This document shows positions 43,101 through 54,689 of a stretch of 64,000 nt of DNA, piece after piece. The DNA lies in assembly GCF_016802725.1 (NCBI RefSeq), contig NC_052666.1, forward strand, positions 8,777,375 through 8,841,374, read 5' to 3'. Source of the DNA: Solenopsis invicta. Lineage: Eukaryota; Arthropoda; Insecta; Hymenoptera; Formicidae. Positions within the stretch are counted from its first letter, which is position 1. Each line of letters starts with the position of its first letter. The translations under genes and the position numbers were made by a program. The notes beneath the pieces are model-generated. The model did not search any database. It was given only the letters and a program-made list of their open reading frames with translations, and had not been told where the DNA came from.

Positions 43101-43756
43101 CTTCCCCTCTCCAAATCTTGTTACATAGCTCCTATACATATTTCTCCATACTTTCCCCTCCATACTTCCACGTCTCTTTCGGTATCCCATCCCTCCTGGT
43201 CGCTTTATCATCCTTCAACATTTTTTTAACTTCTCCCCAAGTGATTTTCGTCTCCGTATGCCCTCTCCTTTCTAATTCCTCTTAACACTCTCCCCTCCAT
43301 CTCCCCTCATATCTCTTTAAAATACTCGACCCATTCCTCCACTTTCTTCCCTTCTTCTCTCTATTCACCATTCTCTATACCTGCCCCTCCGTTTTCGTCT
43401 TCCTTCCTAATTCTGTGCATCTTTCACTTTTCTCTTTTTTTTCTTTCATATAGCTTATTATATTCCCTTTTCATTTCTCTATATCTGTCCCCTCCTCCCC
43501 CTCTTCTCTTCCACTTCCTTAGTTCTTTTTTTACCCCCTTCTTGCCCTCCCTGCATTCCATATCCCACTATCCTCTTGCTCTCTCCCCCACCTCTTTTCC
43601 CTGTTCCTCCTGCAATATGAATTGAATTAAATTTCCCCTATTACTACCTGTCACTCTATCCTCTCCTACGTCTTCTATTCTCTCCCACACTCTTCCCATT
43701 TTTACCCTAAATAATTTTTTTCCTGCCTCTGTCTAATCCCACCTCTTTGCCTTTCC

Positions 43757-44343
43757 ACTTTTCTCTCCTTTAACTAAAATCATCACTGGGAAGTGATCTA
43801 AGTCCACTTTCTCTTCCACTTTCATCCTTAACATTCTATCCCACACTTCTCCATCCCCTATCACGTAGTCCAGCACTGATTTCCTTCTTGCCCCTGCGTC
43901 CACATCCCTTCCCCATCTCCTTTACCGCATTTATTATAAATATACCATCCTATTTCTTCCAGTTTTTTCACCAACATTCTTCTTTCCTTGTTTATCATTT
44001 TATCCCTTAACTTTCTGCGTTCCTTTTTCCCTCTTTTGTCTCTTCTTTCTCACCCGCCCATCTCTCCCGTCTTTGTATTAAAGTCTCCACCCATTATTGT
44101 CCTCATTTTATCTCCCTTCTTCTCCGCCCAGTCTCTAATCCTATCCCATTTCTCTTCCAAGTTTTTATTTATATACACTCCTATGATTCTCCACTTCTCC
44201 CACTTTATTCTTATCCTCGTTGTCATTATCCTCTCTATTTCTTCTTGCCCTCTTTCCTCTATTTTCTCTATTTCTTTCCTTACTTTTATCAACATTCCCC
44301 CTATCGTCCAAACTTTCTTATTTTTCTTTTTCGCTAATTGCAC
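43757..44343 (-). pseudogene. LINE apurinic-type endonuclease
   Basis: The open part (44343-44050) has IKWEKWRIIGVYINKN and MRTIMGGDFNTKTGEMGG, the GDFN motif of LINE endonucleases. Downstream in shifted frames are RKLRDKMINKERRMLVKKLE and, near 43820-43757, VDLDHFPVMILV, the catalytic S/L-D-H motif. This domain nicks target DNA to prime reverse transcription. Stops and shifts make it inactive. Confidence 0.85.
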
Positions 44344-45789
44344 TTGCCATTTAAAATCATTTGGTAATTTTTCTTTTACTTTATCCCACCCTTTTCTCTC
44401 CCTTTACGTCTCTGTTAATACCATTACATTCGATTCCGTAATTCCTATTCAGAAATCTCTATCCTTGTTCCCAATTCCTGCCACGTTCTAAAATGCTATT
44501 TTCATTGTTCCCATCTCCTCGTTCCTATCTCGCACCCCACTCTGCTCTCCTTCTCTCCTAGCATTTCCTTTCCCTTCCACCCCCTCCTCGTCATATTCTC
44601 CTCATTTTCCTCCCCTTCCACTTTTCTCATTATCCTCTTTTTTCCCTGCCCTCCACTATTTGCTTTTTTTTCCTTTCCCCCGGTTTCTTTACTTCTCCAC
44701 TCTCTCTTCTTCTTCCCATTCTATCTCTCAGAGTCTCCTCCTCCTCATTCCACAACCATCATTGACCTTCTATTCTCACTTTGTTATTTTCTACAAATAT
44801 CTTTGCCCCCTTCTCTCCTCCGCTCTAGCCACATCTTTCATCTTCCATTTGTTCTGCATTTCCCTCCATGTTAAATCATCTTCGATCCATATTTTTTCCC
44901 CTTTTAATCTCTTTTTCCTCTTCATAACGTCATCCTTTTCTGCCTCTGATTTCAACCTCACTATCGCCATTATCCACCATTACTCTACCTGACCTAAGCT
45001 CCTTTACATCCTCCATTTCTAGTTCCGCCACAATTTTTTTAAGAATTTCTTTTACTTTATTCTCTACTTTATCTCCATCCTCCTTATATCCCTTCATCAC
45101 TACATTCCTTTTTCTTTCCTGTTTTTTTCTTCTTTCCCAAGTTATTTTAATTTTCTTAATTCTCTATTTCATTCCCCAATTCTCTCCTTTCCTCTCCTTT
45201 TTCTCTCTACCTATTTTCTAACTCGCTGACTCTTTTTTCTAACTTTTCTATTCCTCTCCGCCCTTTATTTATTTTCAGCTCTTTCTCCCATTTTTTCTTC
45301 AGCTCTTCTATTCTTTTCTCCATCTTACTCCTTTCTACCCTCCAATCCTCTTCCCTCTTCCGCATTCCCTCTAACTCTTTCACAATGCCCCTTAATCCTC
45401 AATTGACCAACCGGGTACCCGGGTACCTATTTCGTGCTTTTTGTTTCAATTTCAATATGTTTCACTTAAAATAACGTCAAAAGGCTTCGGATCCTCGTTA
45501 TTTGGACAATTTTACGTAAATTTAACCATTTACTTGAAAACATGTTAGGAGAAAATTTTGAATTTTTGATCGTCAAAGTTGACTAGCCCGTTGTTGACCA
45601 GCCGGGGTACCCGGGTACTCATATACACATTTTATATAGAAAGGACAAGAAAGGAAAATATTTTATATACATATATGATATTTTTTGCCGATAAAAGGAC
45701 AATTAATTTATACATATGTTAGAAATAATATAAGTGCTTTATATAAATATGGTTTTTGAGTTTTTATTCTTTTTCGTAACAAATATTAC

Positions 45790-47039
45790 ATTTACTTATC
45801 ATTTTGCATTGTTCGTTGCAGATTGGTTTGCAACACTCTGCACAATTTTTTCTTGTTTTCCTTCACTTTCGAATTTGTTTGTTATCACATATGTAACAGG
45901 AACCAACAACTTTTTTCCTTCCTATTTTATCTTTTTCTGCAACTCGAGAAGTGGAAGCCACAGCGGTTTCGTCGGCAATAATGATGGATTTTTGTAGCAT
46001 GCATTTGATGCCTGTCCTCGAAGAAAAATGTTGTATTACTTAAATACTTTGCGATCGATCTTGTATCATTGGGAGAGATAATTCTTCTCCCAATTGACGT
46101 AGAAATATGCTGCGTGCATTCCTCTTTTTTTTATCATATAATTATTGTATAAATGAGGTAGGCAGCAAGAGCTGCCATGTCCACAATATTATAAAATAAT
46201 GCAAGAGGCCATCTTTTTCTCTTTTTTTGTGTAGAATACTGTCCAAGTAAATAGTCCATGACATCTACGCCAGATTTAATTATAAAAATATACAATTTCT
46301 GGTTTTTTTTCTCCAGACGTTGCAATAGTATGATGCATTGTTGACAAAAGTATAACCGCTTTTTTCTTTTTCGGAACATAAGAACAAATTGTTACATTGT
46401 TTTGAAATCCGTACACTGTAGAAAATACTTGACGTGAATCAGATGGTGCCATTTCTTGAGGGATATAAGATTTGTTCTTTTTCAAAGTTCCTACTATCGT
46501 CAAATTCCATGATAATAGATGTTTTGCAAGTAACAGAGTTGTAAAAAAATTATCCGTTGTGATGTTTCATCCAGATCCTTTGTATGAAGCAACCAATTTT
46601 TTTACTACTCTTTCACCTTGATTTACTTTTCGACCTGTAGATGATTTTCCTGTATAAATTTGTCTAGTGAGCGAATAATAGTTTTCAGCATCACATATCC
46701 ACCAAATTTTTATTCCGTACTTAGCAGGTTTTGATGGAATATATTGTTTGAATTTTATTCGACCTCGATATGGAAATAATTGTTCATCTATTGTTTAATT
46801 TTCAGTTAGTCGATAGTATTTTCGTAAATTTGAATTGAGCATTGACCATAAGTCACGTATAGGTGCTGCTTTATCGATTGGCTGACGTTCTTTTCGCGTA
46901 TTTGCGTCATCGAAACGAATAAATCGCAAGATGCTACAAAATCGATTATGACTCACAATGCTTGCACAATATAACGGATATGAATTTGTTTTCCACATAT
47001 CTAATGAATACTGTGTATTTGAACGATTTACACCACATG
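45790..47039 (-). pseudogene. piggyBac transposase, middle and C-terminal part
   Basis: From the LTR junction the reading is GVNRSNTQYSLDMWKTNSYP, SHNRFCSILRFIRFDDANTR and IRDLWSMLNSNLRKYY. A stop and shift follow near 46795, then FKQYIPSKPAKYGIKIWW-type residues, NFFTTLLLAKHLLSWNLT and LKKNKSYIPQEMAPSDSRQV. SGVDVMDYLLGQYSTQKKRK and WPLALFYNIVDMAALAAYLI are the conserved C-terminal catalytic part. A Cys-rich tail (CSCYIC, then CAECCKPICNEQC near 45830-45880) is the piggyBac zinc-binding end, broken by one stop. Several stops make it inactive. Confidence 0.85.
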
Positions 47040-48153
47040 TGTAACGCTGGTACTTTTCGGTGCAGCGGTTCAAATATCGGGATACTTTTTGGTGCGTTGG
47101 GATATCGGGATCGGTTGCTCGGATGTGCTCGCCGGATGCCAGGGTTTTTGGTAGTAATGAGAACTCCGTGTCGTGAGTACAAAAATACAAACGTAAAAAT
47201 ATATTTATCTAATGTAGTTGAAATACACGAATAATAATAATGCACCGGAGTGCTTGGCTAGACAATGATTGGACCCGCGCAAAGTAAATGGACGACGATT
47301 GGTCAGGTCGGACAAAAATATAATTCGCTGCGTAAATTAATATTTAAACAAAAGAACGGATTCGTATAATTAAAAAAATTGACGGACGGACTTATCTTCT
47401 GTGCTATGGGCTCGGAGTTAATAATCGGAGTTGCCGTGAAGCGGCGAACTTAGAGTACGGCTAAATAGGCCGTAATTGGCCCGCGCGACGGCCGGTCGCG
47501 GTCGCGGAATCAACGGCGCGCGGCGCGGTGGACGGTTCCGCGACACGCGAGAGTGATCGACGTGAGAGACCTAAGTGGTCTCTTTCCGTGGGGTGTTGTC
47601 ACCCTGTCTGGGTAGGTTTACGATTGAGCCGGGGAGCGGCATCAAGTATTTCCAACGACGGGGTTGTTCTCGAGGATTCCCGAGAACGGGGACGGACGGT
47701 TCCTATTGGCCGAGAATACCCAGCCGCGGGAACGACGAGTATTCCCGTCGCGGACGGAGGATGGGATTGGCCGAGTATTCCTAGCCATTAGGAAAGACGA
47801 ATATGCCCGTCCTAAGATAGTTGGAACGAGAATGCCCGTTCTCGAGGAGGTGCTCGAGAATACCCAAGTTAAGGAGCGCCGAGAATGCCCAGCACAGGAG
47901 CGGAGTCGGTGCGAGATCGATGGCTCGGAGCGATCTGATTTTGGCTGCCCGCTGCCGGCTTATATAGCGGTCTGCGCGGTCGGACGTACCAATTAACGCG
48001 CACGGTTGAGCCGGCCGGAGTGGGAACGCTTGCCGAATGCGGTAGCGCACGATGGCGGCGATCTTAACCGAGCGCATGCACGTGCTCGGTCTTATGTGTT
48101 GTGTTCGGCGTTTGGACCGGAGTGGCGGTGTGGTGGAGGGGCGTAACGTTACA
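47040..48153 (-). mobile_element. Solo LTR, family A, inserted in piggyBac
   Basis: Plus-strand ends are TGTAACGCTGG and GGGCGTAACGTTACA. CATG flanks both sides (47036-47039 and 48154-48157). The minus-strand TATA is near 47958. The hairpin array is at 47666-47893. The host transposase frame resumes exactly across the insertion. Confidence 0.92.
47666..47893 (-). repeat. Hairpin array in the family A solo LTR
   Basis: In element (minus) sense the hairpins include GTTCTCGGG-AATC-CTCGAGAAC, CGACGGG-AATA-CTCGTCG, GAACGGG-CATT-CTCGTTC and GGCTGGG-TATT-CTCGGCC. Non-Watson-Crick stem positions are mostly G-T in element sense. Confidence 0.8.
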
Positions 48154-48400
48154 CATGTTATAAGAATTCCCAGAAATGAATTAAACTCACGTACAGTAAG
48201 ATCTTTCCATTCAAGTTGCGTTTTCGTAAGATTATTGGTATTGTACAGTTTGTACCAGGTATGCCTGAGGTTCGATTTTAGGGTCCACGTTTTGTTCTTA
48301 GTTGTTTTTACGTTTATGACTATTATAACCGGATTCTGCGTCAGTAATCATGAATGTATCGTAGTGTTAGTAAATTATGTTTTAACAACCGGCCGATGTA
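48154..48400 (-). pseudogene. piggyBac transposase, N-terminal part beyond the LTR
   Basis: The minus strand reads KNKTWTLKSNLRHTWYKLYN, then NLTKTQLEWKDLTVREFNSF and LGILIT. Without the LTR and one copy of CATG this runs straight into GVNRSNTQYSLDMW at 47039. In-frame stops lie further upstream and no credible start Met is visible. Confidence 0.8.
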
Positions 48401-48420
48401 ACCTCAGTTTTGAACGGTGA

Positions 48421-48987
48421 CATCTCAGAAATATTCCAAAGTTTAATTAAAAGGAAGAGGATCGAAGCCACGTATGCACGATGCTACGCATGATGTCACC
48501 CGACCAAGCGTGAGAGCGAGCAAGACTGAAAACTGTACCGGTGTCATGTGACCGGGCATACAAGCGAAAGAGACGGATCACCGCAACTGGACGTGCAAAC
48601 GAGAGAGAGATAAAATTATATCTGTGTAACGAGGCTATCGTTATACTTAAAAACTTTGTGTGCAAATAGAATAGTTCACAAAATTATTTTTTACTCCTAC
48701 CAAATTACAGCTTTAGAGAATGAAATCACTCATTAACGGAAATGTACATTTTCTTTTTGGCGAAATAACTACCAAGAATGGTGACACGTATAAAATAATG
48801 TTTAAACGGAAATTTCATTTCGTTTTGTTAGTTCTATGCAATTACGTATAGATAAGAATAAAAATATTTGTGTTTTTAAGTTACCCTTGTCACTAACTCT
48901 AAAAATTAAATTTTTATTTTTTGCGAATTTATATAAAAGTCTCCACCTCTTTTTTCACACTTTTTATAAATATTTTTTTGTAATATC
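48421..48987. other. Unrecognised spacer
   Basis: About 570 bases, the first half mixed composition and the second AT-rich. Open frames are short and show no domain. Confidence 0.4.
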
Positions 48988-50705
48988 TGTAACGACCTTA
49001 CTTTCCGCGTATGGACGATGATCGGCCGGAAAACGAAGACGCGGGAGACGCCAAGAGAACTAGGCGCACAAATTGATGTTAAATAGAAACTCAGTTTATT
49101 TGAGAGAAAAACAAGAAGAAAATATATTTACATAACGTGGCAAAGTCACTAACGGTCGGACGAAATGTAGATGATGCGCGGACAGACGAAACGAATAATG
49201 TCTAATTAATTAACGCACAGACGGACGGAACAGATAACGGAGAATAATCAGGAACGCTCGGACGGACGGAACGGATAAAATAATAGTGAGGCTGTAAAGC
49301 GGGGGTTCTAGGACCATTAAATCCCGCTAGGGAGTGAGAGAGAAAGAGAAGATTTTAGGAGGATGTTTCACCAGAAGACTGTTCTCATAGGCAAGAAGGT
49401 TGACGTTGACGTTGAATGAATGCACGGGGAGTCAATTCAAACCACTTTATTGTAGATGGTGCGGTCACGACGACCGCATGGACGGTTGCGAAAGGCAGAA
49501 TCAGGACGACGAGCGCAAACACACGCTTACCAGCTTAAATCATATTTAAGATACAACTTATGTCGAAGTAGCCCGTATGGGCGCGCTAGTGTCGCTGATC
49601 ATAACCAACAGAACGCTAGGCCGGAAGGGCCATTACGGTAAGCGCTAGAGATTAAGTTATGTTAAGCTTGAGCGCCACCGTCGTCATGCTTAGACAAGTT
49701 TAAATTGAACAAAAAGTGTACAACTCGGCCAGCCTAAAACGATGTTTGTCCCTGAACATAGGAGCACAGAATACAAAATAAAAAAATTAGAAAAATAAAA
49801 TAAATTATAATGTTAAAGTTTACAAAACGCAAAGTAAACAATTGACTAAGAATTAATGATTTTAAAGAATTATCACTTGGTAATTACAGTACATTATTTG
49901 ATGTGATATAACAACTTAAAATAATAATACGCGAGACGGAAAAATCGCGGCTATGTACACTAATAGGTGATTCCAAGACAAATGTCTCCAAACCTGGAAT
50001 CCCTGTTTACAAGTCATGCGGTCTATCATCTGCTTGATCTTGTCGAGGGTCGCGGCCGCGGCGATGAGTGTGCGGGCCCGGCGATAACGTAGTCGCGCGC
50101 GATACAGTTGTACTTTTCTCGATCGCGGCACGAAGCGGTTAATACCGCGGTGTTGTTGCGGCGGTGGCAACAACTTACGCCAAGAGCACTTGGTGACACG
50201 GAACTCCGTACCCCTGATTGTGAATAGTTGCCGATGAAGGAAAACGGATGGTGATGCTTTCGATTACTTGATAATTGGAAGATTGTTTGGTCGGAAGTTC
50301 ACTTAAACCCGTGAATCGATGGTCTAGGAGTTAAAACGCTAGTTGTCAAGATCTCTTGACAGAAGCCAAGTTTTCTTGACTTCGGAGTTAGCTCAGGAGA
50401 CCCTCCTTTTCAGACGAAGAGATTTAGACAGAAAGAAGCGATTGTTGGAGAAGCGGCGGCGCTTACATACTCGTGAATATCGACATACCTCTTTTAAGAG
50501 GAAGGAATGGTCGGGGAGCGGTCGGTGGAGATGACATCCGCGCCACTCGAGATCGGCAGCGGCTGCCACTTCGGTCGCTTTCACGGCGCGTGCACGCGGA
50601 GAGTGCTCGACGCGCAGATGCGTGTTCGCGCGCTACGCGTATATTTGAATTTATTATTGGCGCTACGTGCTTCTTCTTTGCTTTCTGGCGGGTAGTTATT
50701 TTTTA
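48988..50705 (-). mobile_element. Family B LTR, minus strand, with internal extra DNA, end truncated
   Basis: The left end TGTAACGACC is the complement of the family B terminus GGTCGTTACA. Further right, CCAAGAGCACTTGGTG-like, CACTCGAGATCGGCAGCGGC and TATTGGCGCTACG match the complement of 58777-59300. The copy ends near 50705, about 80 bases short of the expected TTTGTTACA. It is some 650 bases longer than the 1059-bp solo LTR, so it contains insertions or expanded repeats (49300-49900), which I could not resolve. Confidence 0.75.
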
Positions 50706-50715
50706 AATTATTGTT

Positions 50716-51320
50716 GTAAAGTACTCTTTAAGTCATTCAACTTTTATTCAGAACATTTTTCTCTATCTTTTATAGTTTTGATAATACATGCTTCAAAAGA
50801 AAAAAAACTGATTTTTTCAAATGGGTGTTCCACCCACTAAAAGTAAGATTGAGCTCGTATAAAAAATACCTGTGTCCCTTATTTTGATCTGTACTACAAC
50901 GTTTTAGACGCTCGTCAAAATTGAAGGGGGATACTTCCATAGTACACGGATGAGTGCGCATACCATGCATTATGGGGTGATTTATAATTATTTTTGGAAA
51001 ATGAAAGTGTCACATCATAAATTTGTCATATACCATTAAATTCGTATTAAAATAAGCTTTAGTTTGCTTATGAAAAAAAATAAAAATTTTGAAAAAAAAT
51101 AAGTAAGTGATGGGGAAAGTATTAAAAAAAATTAAAAAATCTTTTTTCGTTGTTATAAAATACTCTTCGAGCTAATCAACTTTCATTTAGAACATTTTTC
51201 TCTATCTCTTATAGTTTCGACAATATACGCTTCGAAAGAAAAAAACTGATTTTTTTTAATAGGGTGTTTTACTCCCTTAAACTGAAATTGAGCACAAACA
51301 TAAAATATTTTTGTTATGGA
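50716..51320. repeat. Dispersed repeat A, inverted, about 1.3 units
   Basis: Complement of the blocks at 22341-23215: CATTTTTCTCTATCTCTTAT, CATGCATTATGGGGTG and TTTGCTTATGAAAAAAAATA. Confidence 0.7.
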
Positions 51321-51682
51321 TAAGCACAGTAAGTATATAGTATGTGATAAAATTGTTATAGTCTAGCTATAACCCGGTGCATGGCAACCGCAAACTTTAT
51401 ATTTAAAACATTTTTTTGTAAAATATCATTACTGTAATGAGTATACTGAATAAATGATTACAAAAGATAAAATTATATAAATACTTAAAAATTATTTTAC
51501 TATTAAGTATGGTGAATACAAATTAGTTGGGTCCGTTTCCAAAAAATGGCTCTGGTTGTTATGAATGTGTCATAGTAACAGCTGATTCCGGTAGTTTCAG
51601 AGAGGTTAGACATCTGTCAATAATATTCAGTACATATCGCTTTGAGTTTCATACAAAACCCCTTTTTTTTATTGTGTTGAAT

Positions 51683-52325
51683 ATGTCAACTTTTGTGTTA
51701 ACTAAGCAGCATTTGCGGGAGGTTTTAGTTTCCTGTTTTAATTGGAAGAAAAGTGCAGTTGAAACGCATCGAATGTTGGTAGAAGTCTATGGTGACAATG
51801 CTCCAACTGATAAATTGTAAGGAATGGTTTTGACATTTCAAGAATGGTGATTTCAGCGTTGAAGACAAGCCTTGCTCTGGACATCCAGAAAAATTCGAAG
51901 ACAAAAAATTGGAGGCATTACTCAATGAAGATCCATGTTAAACGCAAGAGGAGCTTACAGAATCATTGGGAGTTACGCAACAAGCAGATTTTGTATTATT
52001 GAAATCCATGGAAATGATTCAAAGTTATTCTGCTGCTAATAACGCTTGGCCATGTCATAAAAGTCGTCAAAACTTATTTGGAAACGCTCAAGTGGGATAT
52101 TTTATCGCACCCGACGTATTTGTCGGACATTGCTCCATCTGATTACTGGTTGTTCCGACGGATGCAGCACGATTTGGCAGGACACCGGTTCACTTCTTTT
52201 GCAGAAATTGAAAATTAGCTCCTAACTTGAATTGTCTCAAAAGACAAGTCATTTTTTCGAGATGGGATTCGAAAATTGCCTGAGAGAGAAAAAATAATAA
52301 CCAGCGATGGACAATACTTTGATTA
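51683..52325 (+). pseudogene. Mariner transposase, mauritiana-like, deleted
   Basis: The Met at 51683 starts STFVLTKQHLREVLVSCFNW, then THRMLVEVYGDNAPTDK, the N-terminal DNA-binding part. A frameshift near 51820 leads to FSVEDKPCSGHPEKFEDKKL and EELTESLGVTQQA. A large deletion follows. The C-terminal part resumes with LSDIAPSDYWLFRRMQHDLA and HRFTSFAEIEN, then in-frame stops, and ends near SDGQYFD. Two of the three catalytic acids lie in the deleted or altered part. Inverted ends were not located. Confidence 0.8.
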
Positions 52326-52800
52326 ATTTGTTCATTCAATTTGTTCTGAAATAAATGCATTTTTGACCACAAAAACAGACTGTACTAATTTGTACTCCCA
52401 ATACATTTAAAAATTATTATGTAAATCACAAATAAGTAAGATGTAAAAACGTAAAAAGTATTTTTAAGTAGATAATTTGAACATATTATAAGGAAATAAT
52501 ATACAGAAATGAATAAGCAATAAAAGTTTTACTAAAGAGAAGTAATAAAAACTATAATTTTTAATATTATTTATAATCTGTATCTGGATATATCATTAGC
52601 AACAATTTCCTTATTTATTAAATTATGTTTTATTGTTCAACAATTCGAAGTAATTACTTACGCATATGAACACAGATAACATATACGAAGACGTTTATAA
52701 TTAATTCTCAAAGACGGTATTTCGTAAAATACTTTTGTTATATATAGTTGGATTTGGAAAAAAATAACCTTCAATTTAACTGAAAAAAAATATTTTTAAT
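52326..52800. other. AT-rich spacer, nothing recognised
   Basis: No open frame or repeat signature beyond simple AT-rich sequence. Confidence 0.4.
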
Positions 52801-53060
52801 TTGAAAAAAGCTTTGGGTGGTGGGGATATTTTATTAAACAAAACAAAAAAAAATTTTTTTACAACTTTAAAGTATTCTTTAAACCGTACAACTTTTGTTA
52901 AAAAAATTTTTTTCTGTCTTTCATACTTTCAACGATATTCGCCACAAAAGAAAAATACTGTTTTTCTTCAAAGGTGTGTTTTACCCCCCTAAATATGAGA
53001 TTCCGCCCATATAAAAAAATACGGGTCTCTTAAATTTTCGTGTTTAACATGTTTCAAAAA
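52800..53060. repeat. Dispersed repeat A, diverged partial copy
   Basis: Carries AAGTATTCTTTAAACCGTAC, AAAACTGATT/AAATACTG-like and TGTTTTACCCCCCTAAATAT blocks in the order of the inverted units at 50716-51320, more diverged. Confidence 0.5.
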
Positions 53061-53966
53061 GAATCAAATCGGCGCCGGACACTCGTGATAGTTCCTTTGT
53101 TAGTAAAAAATTTACAGCCTTAAAGGCGAGATTCGTGGACCGCGCTATTCGTTCCTTAACTCGAGAGTCGCAAAATATTCTCCTTGAGTGCACCGTAAGT
53201 AACGATTACAAAGTGTCATTCACTCGGTGACCAATTTGCGGGTTATCGTGCGATTCGAGCGGAGTAAGAGTGATTATTCTACACGCCGGCTGGTGGTAAT
53301 CGCGGTTTTTGCGAATCGCACGGTGCCTTGGATGGAAACGACAACAAGCACGGCGCGTACGAGCGTGAAAACGGAAATCTTGAGCTTCGATTAACGGAAT
53401 GATTAATCCGCGAGACGGAAATCTCGGACGCGAAGCGGCGAAGATCTTGATCGCGTGACTGCTCTCGTGCGCGAACGCTCGACCGCGTGCTCTTACAGCG
53501 TATTTAGCGTTGCTCCAAACTTCTGAAGCATTGTCTCTCGCATTCGGCACTTATGCGCGCACCTAATAGCGGAGGACAATGAGCGTGCTTGATTGACACC
53601 TGCGATTCATCATCGAGGCTGTAGACCGCCGATCGCCAGCGAGAGATGGAACACAAAACTTGCGACCGTCCTTTTGAAAGGCAGTAACGACAGCAGTAGT
53701 TACAATTGCGCCGGTTTTGGCAACTGTTGCGTTTAACTTCGTTGTTGGACGTCACGATTGAGCGTGACGTCAACTTTGCATAGATCACGAGGGTGATTGA
53801 TTGGTTGGCGATTGGCTGCGCATGCGGGTGACGAGTCGCGTAGGTAACGGATAGCGCCACTTGATAGTGGCAATGATAAGTGCCACCGCTCGGCGGAGCA
53901 GCTCGGTGCTCCGGCAGCAAAAACGGAGCTTGCGAGAGACAAGCCCCTTATCGAATCTCGAACAAC
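53061..53966. other. GC-richer unique stretch, no gene recognised
   Basis: About 900 bases of balanced composition, unlike the AT-rich neighbours. Minus-strand frames at 53206-53550 and 53504-53920 are open for over 100 codons but show no domain. Could be unique host sequence or an unrecognised LTR-like element. Confidence 0.4.
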
Positions 53967-53968
53967 TA

Positions 53969-54685
53969 CGAGGGGCGATCCAAAAGTAAGGTTACAAAGC
54001 CTGCAGTAAAGAGGGAACGTTTTATTAAAAAAAAACCAATGTATCTACATTGAATTATCTCCCTAACATTATTTTACGACATAGTTGTCATAGCTATTAT
54101 TTAAGCATGTGTCGCTTCGTGAAATAAGGTAAAAAATTTTTTTTTTATTTATAAAATTTGGGCCCTTGCTCTTTCAGCCAAGTTTTTGTGAAGTTTTCGA
54201 CCTCCTTGTTCGAAGTGAATTGTCAGCCTCCAAAGTATTTCTTGAAGTGAAGGAACAGATGAGAATCACTTAGAGCAAGGTCCGGGCTGTAAAGAGGGTG
54301 GTCGATGACGTCCCAGCGGAACTGTTTTAACAGCGTTGTGGTATGGTGGAACGTCATCGACCACCCTTTCTACAGCTCGGACTTCGCTCCAAGGTATTCT
54401 CACCTGTTCCTTTACTTCAAGGAATACTTTGGAGGCCGACGATTCACTTCAAACAAGAAAGTGAAAGACTTCGCAAAAACTTGGCTGAAAGAACAAGGTC
54501 CCAAATTTTCTAAAAAGGAAGTTTTTAACCTCATCTCACGAAGCGACAAATGCTCAAACAGCTATGACGAGCATGTCGAAAAATAATGTTAGGAATATAA
54601 TTCAATGTAGATACATTGGTTTTTCTGAATAAAACGTTCCCTCTTCACTGCAAGCTTTGTAACCTTACTTTTAGATCGCCTCTCG
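53969..54685. mobile_element. Tail-to-tail inverted duplication of a mariner 3' half
   Basis: Inverted ends CGAGGGGCGATCCAAAAGTA and complement are flanked by TA (53967-53968 and 54686-54687). The plus strand of the right half (54305-54586) encodes a mariner C-terminus: HPFYSSDFAPRYSHLFLYFK, FGGRRFTSNKKVKDF and a NSYDEHVEK end. The left half carries the same segment on the minus strand (about 54310-54070). The centre is near 54330. The N-terminal domain is absent. Length is 717 bases. Confidence 0.88.
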
Positions 54686-54689
54686 TACA

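Larger units (their letters stand above)
42157..45390 (-). mobile_element. APE-type LINE, minus strand, degenerate
   Basis: The plus strand is almost entirely C and T for 3.2 kb, so the coding strand is purine-rich. On the minus strand the order is a Lys/Glu-rich coiled-coil-like ORF1 remnant near 45370-45190 (MEKRIEELKKKWEKELK), the endonuclease (44343-43760), then RT. Frames are broken many times. The plus-strand ORFs rich in Ser, Leu and Pro are shadows of this composition. The 3' end abuts the truncated LTR with no clear poly-A tract. The LINE clade is not assigned. Confidence 0.85.
45392..48420 (-). mobile_element. piggyBac-like transposon, split by a solo LTR
   Basis: TTAA at 45392-45395 borders TTGACCAACCGGGTACCCGG at one end, as for piggyBac targets. 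A related copy of that motif (GTTGACCAGCCGGGGTACCC) is at 45593-45612. The transposase remnant reads on the minus strand from about 48390 to 45790, interrupted by the LTR at 47040-48153. The far end near 48420 shows no clear TTAA or inverted end, so the 5' side is probably truncated. Confidence 0.8.

Noticed and set aside
42159..45000. Plus-strand ORFs rich in Ser, Leu, Phe and Pro (for example 42159-42602, 43988-44491)
   Set aside because: They are complements of a purine-rich LINE on the minus strand; GGDFN and other LINE motifs are on that strand.
47666..47893. G-T pairs in hairpin stems as proof of RNA-level selection
   Set aside because: In the copy at 47040-48153 the wobbles read G-T in element sense, but at 63049-63206 they read G-T in the opposite sense, so the strand test is inconclusive.
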